NCBI RefSeq assembly: GCF_004959925.1
Contig: NZ_SPUW01000002.1
Location: forward strand, 310,001-374,000
DNA length: 64,000 nucleotides
From: Pseudooceanicola onchidii
GTDB taxonomy: Bacteria > Pseudomonadota > Alphaproteobacteria > Rhodobacterales > Rhodobacteraceae
Reading direction: 5' to 3'
The position numbers were made by a program, and so were the translations under genes. This document shows, piece by piece, positions 58,801 through 64,000 of this stretch. The notes below the pieces were generated by a model that ran no database searches, was not told the origin of the DNA, and was given only the letters and a program-made list of their open reading frames with translations. Numbering within the stretch: position 1 is the first letter of the stretch; the number at the start of each line of letters is the position of its first letter.

Positions 58801-61800
58801 GCGCCCGACGCGGGCGATGCGCCGGACGACGACAAGAAGGCCCGGACCGCGCCGACCTTTGCCGTCGCCGTCAACATCGACCGGCACGACAGCACGGTGC
58901 GGGCGCTGATCGGTGGGGCCGGCGTGGATGCCGGGACCGACCGGGCCTATGACCTGCGGGGCGCGCAGCTGTTCGGCGGGGCGACAGGCGCCACGCTGTC
59001 GGCGCTGAACCAGGTGCAGGCCTACAACAAGCTGACGATGACCCGGGCGGGATCGGTCGACGGCACGTCGTTCGGGTTCATGGCGTCGGTGTCGCTTGGT
59101 TTCGGCAAGATGGAAACGCTGGCCGAACTCGGCACGACCAAGGCCGGTGGCACGGCGCAGAGCCTCACGCTCGATGCACGCACGCGGCTGCCCGATCCGG
59201 CCATCGCGCCGCTTGAGCAGGCGCTGACCGACAGCGGCGACAGCATCGTCGGGACCGTCGATGCGGCGGGGCTGCTGGCCGACGACCTGATGCCGGATCC
59301 GGCCCTGACGCTGGATCGTGACGCCTGGAACGTGACCAACCGGACAGAGGGCGAGGCCAACGTCGGGTTCGTCTTCGACGTCGGGCTGCAGAGCTATGAC
59401 CTGACCACCACGGCGCGCGTTGCCGACGGTGCGCTGGCCCAGTCGACCGGGAGCCTGTCGGTCACGGCCCAGACCAGCGGCGGCGTGATCACCCTGCGCG
59501 ATATTCCCGCCGCCGCCGCGAAGGCCCCGGAGGACGAGGCCGAGGATGATCCCGACAAGACCCAGGACGACAAGCGCGAAGAGACCGCGCAGGACGTGGG
59601 CAAGTTCGGGCTGGGCGGTGCGCTGCAATACGTGCGGTCGCGCGTCGATACCCGGGCCGAGGTCAACGCCACCGCCGCCCCGCTGACCCTGGGCAGCCTG
59701 TCCATTTCGGCTGTGAACGACATTACCGCCCTGACGACGGCCAAGTCCTTCGGCGGAGCGGACGGGTTCGCCTTCAACGCGGGCGTCGCGATCATCGACC
59801 ACAAGGGCAGCGCCATCGCGCGGCTGGACGACGACACGCCGCTGACCGTCACGGGCACCACGCAGATCGCCGCCACGGACAGTGCCAAGTTGCTGGCGCT
59901 TGGCGGGGCGGGCACGCAGGCGGGCAAGGTCGGCTTTGGCCTTGGCCTTGGACTGGTCTTTGCCGACCGGCTGGCCACCGCCAATGTCGGGGATCAGTCG
60001 GGGGAAGCGCTGGCGGACAGCCCCGCCGCGACAACCGGGGTCGCCATGGATCTGGGGACCGCCACCGTGACCTCGACCACCGCCGGCTGGAGCGCGGCAG
60101 GCGCCACGGCCGGTGCAAGCGGGCTTGAGGCCGAACGCGAGGCGCGCAAGACGCCAGAGGCTCCCGAGGATCCCGATGCCGATCCGGAGGACAAGTCGCC
60201 TGAGAAAATCAGCCTGCCGGGCAACCTGACCGCTGATCGCGAGGCCGAGCATGCCGAGGGTCTGGGCGAGCAGACAACCAGCGACGAGACCGACAAGGAC
60301 GAGGTGTCGGACAAATCCTTCGGGCTGGCCTTCGCCGCAGATTTCGCTGGGGTCTTCGGCACGAATCGGTCCGCCGCCGGGCTGACCACGACCGGCGCGC
60401 TGGATCTGGACGGGCTGACCGTCACCGCCAGCAACACGGCCGCGGCGCGGCTGGCCTCGGGGGCGAGCGTCGGGGCGGGTGGCAGCGTCGGGCTGGCCGG
60501 GTCGGCCTCGATTTCGGGGATCAAGACCTCCGTCACGGCGCTGAACATCGGGTCGGACCGGGTGATGAACGACGGCGACGCGCAGGTCGTGGCGCAGGAC
60601 AGCGGTGATCTGATCGCCACGGCGGCGGGGCGCGGCGGGTCGGGCAACGACTTCAGCTTTGTCGGCGCGGCCGCGCTGCATCTGGGTCGATCGGACGTGT
60701 CGGCGCTTCAGACCTCGGGACTGTTCGGCGTGGGCGATGCGGCGCTTGGCGCGCAGCTCAAGGGCCATACCGCCGCCATCGCGGGGTCCCTGTCGGTCGA
60801 GGCGGTGGACGAAGCCAAGGCCGAGGCCACCGGGGACGATACGAAAGAAGATGCGTCGTCGCTTCTCAATGATCTCGACATGAGCGACACGCCGATCCCG
60901 GACGAGGCGGCGGATGAAGGCGGCGATGCGGGTGACGACTCCGGCGACGGGTCGGGTGGCGAAGACAACAGTGCCTTCGGCATCGGGATCTCCTATGCCT
61001 CGACCCTGCGCGCGGAAACCGTCACGGCGCGGCACACCGGCGGTGTGATTTCGGGCGATGCGTTCGAGATCGAGGCCGAGACCAAGCGCAACGTGCTGTC
61101 CGTCGCGGCCTCGACCGGCGGCGATTTCACGATCCAGCTGAATGCCTCGGTCGTGGTGAACCTGCTGACCCAGACGACGCAGGCGATCTACGAAGCCGTC
61201 GAATGGCAGGGCAACAGCCTGGACGACATCACGGTCGAAGCGAAGAACGCCACGACGAACCTGGCGCAGGTCGGGTTCCTGGGCACGTCGGCCGGTGATT
61301 TCGGGCTGGGCCTGTCGGTCACCGCGCAGGTGGATCGCCGGACGACGACGGCCTGGATCGTCGACAGCATCATCGACCACCACACTGCGCGCGGTACGGC
61401 ACATGTCACGGCGGCGCAGACCGGCGACGTGCGGTCGCTGATCGTGGCGGGGCAGCGGTCTTCGGACATGGCGGCCAACGTTCCGGTCGGGGTAATCGCG
61501 AACAGCTGGACCACCACCGCCAAGGTCGAGGAATCCCGGCTTCTGGAATTCGACAGTGTCGACATCACGGCGCGCGAGGCCGCAACGGTCGACAACCGTC
61601 AGGACGCCAAGACCTATGCCGACAGCGCGGGCACCTTCGGCAATGCGATCACGCGGCACGCGTCGTCGGTGCTGGCCCTGGTCGAAGGCGGAGAGATCCG
61701 CGCCGCCGGGTCCTCTGCCAGTGCCACCAGCGAAACGCTGCACCACGTCATCGCCCTGCGCGACGGCGAGGCCGAGGATACCGCCGCGACGCTCTTCGCC

Positions 61801-64000
61801 CTGCTGGACGCGGTTGGCGAAACGCGGGCCCAGGTGACCGATGCCACCGTGCGCGGCGGGCTTGGGCTGACCGCCACGGATGCCACGCAGCGCGACCTGC
61901 TGGTCAACGGCAATGCGATCAACGAGGGCACGGGCGTGTCGGGCGGTGTGTCGCTGGACCTCTACAAGCGGGACGTGATTGCCCGGGCGCTGCGGTCGTC
62001 GCTTGGCGGCGCGGGTGACACGGCCGTCCGCGCGCTGTCGGCGACCAAGGCGTCGAACGTGGTCATCGGGCGCAACGGCGGGTCGTCGGACAATGCCTTC
62101 CAGGCGAATGTCAGCTGGATCACCGATGCCCGCGACGTGGTAGCCGAACTGGTCGCAAGCCAGTTTGACGGCAGCGGAAACCTGGCGTTGACGGCCACGC
62201 GCGACGATCAGTTCTTCGCGGCGCAGGGCAGTGACAACCGGGCATCGTCGAGCGTGGGTCTGGGTGCGGGGATCTTCAAGTTCCACGGCACCACGGCCGC
62301 ACGGATCACCGGGGTTTCGGCGATTTCGACCGGCGGCGACCTGGCGCTGACGGCGCGGAATTCGACCAAGGTCCTGACCGTGGGCATCGGCGTCACCGTC
62401 GGCGGCAGCTTTGGCGGCGTCGGCAGCTTTGCCTATGTCGATTACGGCCAGCGCCCCGACGACCTGCCGCAGATCGACGGTGACGAGCGCGGCCTGCTGC
62501 TGCGCGACGCGATCGAGACGGGCTATGGCACGGTGCGCGACTGGGTGGACGACACGACCGGGATCGGCCTGCCGCAGCTGGATCTGACCCGCGAGACGTC
62601 GATCGTGGCGCGTCTGGCCGTCACGGCGGACGAGCTGACCATCGGTGGCGACCTGAGCCTGACCGCACTGGATGCGCGCAAGGCCGATGCGGTGACGGGT
62701 GCGATGTCGCTTGGGCTCGATATCGGGTTCGTATCGGGGATCATCGACAAGTGGACGATTTCCCGGAACGAGGAGACCGGCAAATTCAAGATCGTCAAAC
62801 GCGACATCCTGCCCAAGGCCGACGAGGCCGCCGGTGATGACGCGGAGAGCGAGAATGAAGTCGATGCGCCCGATGACAGTGCCGGGGGCGATGCCTTTGA
62901 CGGTGCGGGTGACAGCGCGGATGGCGACAGCGGTGACGGGGACGGCGAAGGCGACAGCAGCTATTCCATCGGCGTCGGCCTGAGCTGGGTGCGCGTCGGC
63001 GGCATGGTCGAGGCCGACCTTGACCTGAGCCGCACGCAGTCGATCGGCGTATCCGGCGCGACGCAGCTGTCGGCAGGGTCGACCACGGCGACGATGACCG
63101 GATCGGCCGGGGCGGCCTTCCTTGGCAACGCCGTGGGCGCAGGCGGGGCCGTGTCGCGGCAGGCCCAGTGGGTACGGTCGCGTATCCATGGCGGCGGTAC
63201 GTTGCGGACCGGATCGCTGTCGATGGACAGCCTGTCGGACAACCGGATGTGGGCCATCGGCGGCGCGCTGGCGATCGGCGAAGACGTGGCCCTTGGCGCG
63301 ACCATCGGGCTGAGCGAACTGCATGCCCGCACCTCGACCCTGATCGAAGACGGTGCCGTCATCGCGGCGGGCGGGGCGGCCAGCCTGTCGTCGCGCGATG
63401 ACACCCGCGCGCTGTCGGTGTCGATCTCGGCCGGGGGGTCCACCGGCAGCACGGCGGTGGCGGCGGCGAACGGGCTGATGTTCAGCCGTGCAGCAGTGGA
63501 AACGCGCCTGCGCGGGAATTCATCGCTTGAGGCCGGCGGTCGGGCGACCCTGCTGGCCACCCGAAGCCAGGAACTCGCGGGCCTCGCCTACACCGTGTCG
63601 GTGGCGGATACGGTTGCGGTCAGCGGCGGGCTTGCGCTGGCCTGGGATCGCGGGATCACGACCGCGCAGGTCGAGGACGCGGCCCTGAGCGCCGGGTCCG
63701 ACGCGCAGGTCGCCGCGCGCAACACCACCAAGGTGGTCACCAGCGCGGTTGGCGGATCGATCGGCATGACGGTCGGGGTGGTCGGCTCGGCGGCGATGAC
63801 CCTCAAGGAAGACACAGTGCTGGCGGAAATCGCCGACAGCACCGTCACGGCGGAGGACACCGTCGTCGTCGAGGCGCTGAACGGCGGTCGTCTGGATACC
63901 GTGGGCGGCGGCAACGAAAGCTTCTTCGGGAACTTCGATCAGGTCGGCGGCGGGCTGACCTATGGTGGATCGGCCGGTATCGGGGTGTCGATCGGGGCGA
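52813..64000 (+). CDS. Giant filamentous haemagglutinin-like adhesin, two-partner secretion type (3' end outside window)
   Basis: The reading frame is open from ATG 52813 to the window edge: 3,729 codons with no stop found. A signal peptide (through AQPVAA, about residue 40) precedes the TPS/haemagglutination-activity domain (about 41-300), with SFNVGSGQTVNL, a run of Gln/Asn/Gly, and NPQGFVVGPNGVV (near residue 128), the family's NPxG-type motif. The rest is a degenerate beta-solenoid of short repeats (patterns like VGVSVxxxxxxAxI and LSVTAxxSG), similar to LktA-type filamentous adhesins. Nine acidic linkers interrupt it near 55774-56085, 56815-57024, 57496-57684, 57820-57918, 58591-58851, 59518-59604, 60124-60315, 60826-60969 and 62815-62961. 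A TpsB outer-membrane transporter should lie downstream; not seen here. Confidence 0.88.
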   Translation, partial: MKQPGHLTQAIGAGKSIGRPLRGYLAALIIASSSIQPVAAQVVSDGQTQTGVSVTGTTTNVTTQTISQGHGVNSFSSFNVGSGQTVNLHAPTGTAGTVNLINGSQSQINGVVQSMQGGQVGGNMYLANPQGFVVGPNGVVRGGSVSMSTPSQGFMDGALSGGISGSHVQGIVSGTAPLGDGSIDIQGRVEAGSRIGLRAGGQVIVGGTLSAGEIINGGQGAIDIEGHRGVIFGSGAQVTARNGASGGSISVRNSDRIELRPGARIRADGEGAGQGGTIIIFGGDAAVLDEGAVVSAVAHGTGDGGFIEFSAHNHVEALGELDVWSQAGDGGTVLIDPLTLTINDRDTNGGDLILTATETITLTAGSRIDLVGSDSVGNLTMTAPHIILEEGSEIIALAADGKSGGDVLILASRNDSLSGQDDASGDSAGNASPLGSARISATGALIMGANVRLTAVALKDNLVDIETAADAYVNGLIDPNGNIPGAADLNAMAKSVVDGLVDLLPDIDFSVLPSFQQAKALIEIDGSYIRALNEAEVIAEATTVLHIEPANSNLALAIGASNTVATTIFQDSAIDAGDIKVKAVVNEDHRMVAKSGLQGDADSAEVAAMNLAIAASIRRSRATVIVNGARPALGFDENASRDPDVNRYLPWSPNFDQGEYALLVSQGGLEIASETVKNIVLKSDAVTNDQTRAIALSLSIDDTKTETHFGGVIAGEAGHASITATTTYETFGSRARVSGGRYAVAAVSPDAADQEITPEEQQAQQDVAVDLALDIAAAMDPSSAVLNALSGGGAGSGGDSNDGRLGVSVNLSGHRTQTTVNFGSTTFQYEAPDGTLRSLHAPKVEAIADGSYGRSGGQFYGDHTKVDLASDPTVVVAARNVFEDIRVETITQLGSVPESDPETPGELTGESEEDLAQSGETAILIALGYADWQSQAEVLLDDGGLDQYGAEIRAVSDIEVIAENRFAETEGRADVGDWWGDYREALVETEANPEGADAEPAPDAGEGAGGEGDAGEGDAGDAEAEDDEAEGEQGRKGRIGGIADGRRASLTGDAVDGDDDGKPEAAPDASDAPEDPDSAEDEVAASPTDARMFVSETTGRGKEIGIGVNGFLVRMKLAADVTVNAATLEQEDYYRPEGSLSDLNADAAIRIHAANRGDIVLGAGAPGTSTGGEKAGFGAAIGLAIINAEAKTTVSDAARLWMHEVEQRSDQDLLVVNTARAHSMNDDGGSGLNAGLAITRYKAVTQAFNHADEIAFSDKSVSIAAVDGSSVVTLAGSGTKGAKNNLAIGVAINLTDRTTRATLTSSRVNVDGDISVLAETSGSVLAAGTASSQDREAPEEPEDAPTDPDAPEAEAPEETDANTEKAESVDIGEDLLGDQADAIAAAAGNGDDGTGGGSGGGDAKRTFSFSGDFAGTFGKTTTSLLMEGADVATGFGATATFDALTNVQYGQASAVNAVAVDGVGIAGSFGLAFVDHSTTARMLGSALYFYESGLEEFDGTDPALSRLSARDQSVFDVIVTGRSSHAEDGWGVAVSASFNRMRIDAETEVADSSITNGMFWGTPGTGGGDGGFGEGGEGDLGELEGGFGEGEFELDLGGGEGEGEGGGDDDFCIDGICSDNTRGRVLEIASEANATSSVTVLAARDAVGAESSGGQQMDKVSNQFTDAADQAKDPGTVPDQAPDAGDGSGGDAPDQKEKGQGFKGVDIAIAPSLVEADSRTLIRDSLLLVDRDADTVKADGEFTAGRIDITSLARTQAVVDASSGTVGLSFAQSRTSGLVKLDRSVVTASGNGSINVTSRVQEVQEVAARVDNQSRFKVAGVLSLRDALNRVEVDTDHDQAVSVLTGGAGVAIKADTTHDVQLSAIASDSSSLILAGAGIVSLAQSDTALLFGGSVGTTASGAATLGASDVFERFSATAVTTTGAFTPEDLDAKIAEDEAAEGGDTDTPAGAKGEREPKTVGRQGRPAGVDNAGLMNALADVTDSANEDITAPAQGDAPDAGDAPDDDKKARTAPTFAVAVNIDRHDSTVRALIGGAGVDAGTDRAYDLRGAQLFGGATGATLSALNQVQAYNKLTMTRAGSVDGTSFGFMASVSLGFGKMETLAELGTTKAGGTAQSLTLDARTRLPDPAIAPLEQALTDSGDSIVGTVDAAGLLADDLMPDPALTLDRDAWNVTNRTEGEANVGFVFDVGLQSYDLTTTARVADGALAQSTGSLSVTAQTSGGVITLRDIPAAAAKAPEDEAEDDPDKTQDDKREETAQDVGKFGLGGALQYVRSRVDTRAEVNATAAPLTLGSLSISAVNDITALTTAKSFGGADGFAFNAGVAIIDHKGSAIARLDDDTPLTVTGTTQIAATDSAKLLALGGAGTQAGKVGFGLGLGLVFADRLATANVGDQSGEALADSPAATTGVAMDLGTATVTSTTAGWSAAGATAGASGLEAEREARKTPEAPEDPDADPEDKSPEKISLPGNLTADREAEHAEGLGEQTTSDETDKDEVSDKSFGLAFAADFAGVFGTNRSAAGLTTTGALDLDGLTVTASNTAAARLASGASVGAGGSVGLAGSASISGIKTSVTALNIGSDRVMNDGDAQVVAQDSGDLIATAAGRGGSGNDFSFVGAAALHLGRSDVSALQTSGLFGVGDAALGAQLKGHTAAIAGSLSVEAVDEAKAEATGDDTKEDASSLLNDLDMSDTPIPDEAADEGGDAGDDSGDGSGGEDNSAFGIGISYASTLRAETVTARHTGGVISGDAFEIEAETKRNVLSVAASTGGDFTIQLNASVVVNLLTQTTQAIYEAVEWQGNSLDDITVEAKNATTNLAQVGFLGTSAGDFGLGLSVTAQVDRRTTTAWIVDSIIDHHTARGTAHVTAAQTGDVRSLIVAGQRSSDMAANVPVGVIANSWTTTAKVEESRLLEFDSVDITAREAATVDNRQDAKTYADSAGTFGNAITRHASSVLALVEGGEIRAAGSSASATSETLHHVIALRDGEAEDTAATLFALLDAVGETRAQVTDATVRGGLGLTATDATQRDLLVNGNAINEGTGVSGGVSLDLYKRDVIARALRSSLGGAGDTAVRALSATKASNVVIGRNGGSSDNAFQANVSWITDARDVVAELVASQFDGSGNLALTATRDDQFFAAQGSDNRASSSVGLGAGIFKFHGTTAARITGVSAISTGGDLALTARNSTKVLTVGIGVTVGGSFGGVGSFAYVDYGQRPDDLPQIDGDERGLLLRDAIETGYGTVRDWVDDTTGIGLPQLDLTRETSIVARLAVTADELTIGGDLSLTALDARKADAVTGAMSLGLDIGFVSGIIDKWTISRNEETGKFKIVKRDILPKADEAAGDDAESENEVDAPDDSAGGDAFDGAGDSADGDSGDGDGEGDSSYSIGVGLSWVRVGGMVEADLDLSRTQSIGVSGATQLSAGSTTATMTGSAGAAFLGNAVGAGGAVSRQAQWVRSRIHGGGTLRTGSLSMDSLSDNRMWAIGGALAIGEDVALGATIGLSELHARTSTLIEDGAVIAAGGAASLSSRDDTRALSVSISAGGSTGSTAVAAANGLMFSRAAVETRLRGNSSLEAGGRATLLATRSQELAGLAYTVSVADTVAVSGGLALAWDRGITTAQVEDAALSAGSDAQVAARNTTKVVTSAVGGSIGMTVGVVGSAAMTLKEDTVLAEIADSTVTAEDTVVVEALNGGRLDTVGGGNESFFGNFDQVGGGLTYGGSAGIGVSIGA

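Noticed and set aside
55375-63324. Open minus-strand frame of 2,649 codons across the adhesin
   Set aside because: It is the antisense of the adhesin frame. The translation is Arg/Gly/Asp/Val-rich with no recognisable domain; long antisense frames are expected where GC-rich codon use removes stops. The plus strand shows a signal peptide and TPS motifs.

Overview
The window is GC-rich and densely coded. Its gene content and arrangement point to an alphaproteobacterium of the Rhodobacteraceae (roseobacter-type). The signs are a BetI-controlled choline-sulfate/choline/glycine-betaine locus with a ChoXWV-type transporter, a FtsK with a long Pro/Ala linker, a Trm112-LON-thioredoxin operon, a complex I NDUFA9-like protein, and GC-rich intergenic repeats of a kind I associate with roseobacters. 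The genus cannot be read from the sequence alone. No phage, insertion sequence, transposase or CRISPR array is visible.

Layout. 1-5.7 kb: osmoprotectant locus with betI-betC-betB on the minus strand, divergent from choX-choW-choV on the plus strand, around a near-perfect BetI-type palindrome. 5.9-16.5 kb: dapA, a soluble lytic transglycosylase, an EamA transporter, a split mnmD/mnmC-like pair for tRNA wobble modification, a DUF4336 protein, a 1-Cys peroxiredoxin, an aldehyde dehydrogenase, a membrane protein and an atypical kinase-like protein. 16.5-20.5 kb: RluA-type pseudouridine synthase, GFA protein, free-Met-sulfoxide reductase, cupin, thiolase, and a STAS / anti-sigma-type ATPase pair. 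20.8-32.2 kb: gamma-glutamyltransferase, hspQ, AEC transporter, SLT lipoprotein, lolA, ftsK, an aminotransferase, an amidase and a UbiH-family monooxygenase. 32.2-41.3 kb: Trm112, LON domain, thioredoxin, xthA, a small membrane protein overlapping a multi-pass chemoreceptor, msrB-msrA, queG, GST and mtgA. 41.3-50.1 kb: glutamate synthase (gltD, a GFA gene, gltB), uppP, a 130-bp inverted-repeat element and an NDUFA9-like gene. 50.2-64 kb: tRNA-Leu(CAG) with a strong promoter, an IalB-family protein, a PAS-LuxR-alpha/beta-hydrolase regulator, and the first 3,729 codons of a giant two-partner-secretion filamentous adhesin that runs off the window.

The most unusual part is 50.9-64 kb. The regulator carries an alpha/beta-hydrolase domain in which the nucleophile serine is Met and the catalytic histidine is Gln, so it looks like a ligand sensor and not an enzyme. 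It is transcribed divergently, across 132 bp containing two palindromes, from an adhesin of more than 3,700 residues. The adhesin's repeat body is interrupted by nine acidic Asp/Glu/Gly/Ala-rich linkers. I infer, but cannot prove, that the regulator controls the adhesin.

Other points of interest are a dispersed intergenic hairpin repeat family (16.45, 34.12 and 39.18 kb, with a related element at 34.19 kb), a kinase-like protein with a tail resembling a degenerate ANL C-terminal domain, and a chemoreceptor ending in a WxxF pentapeptide. Starts were chosen by ribosome-binding site, signal peptide or family alignment where the longest open frame was implausible.
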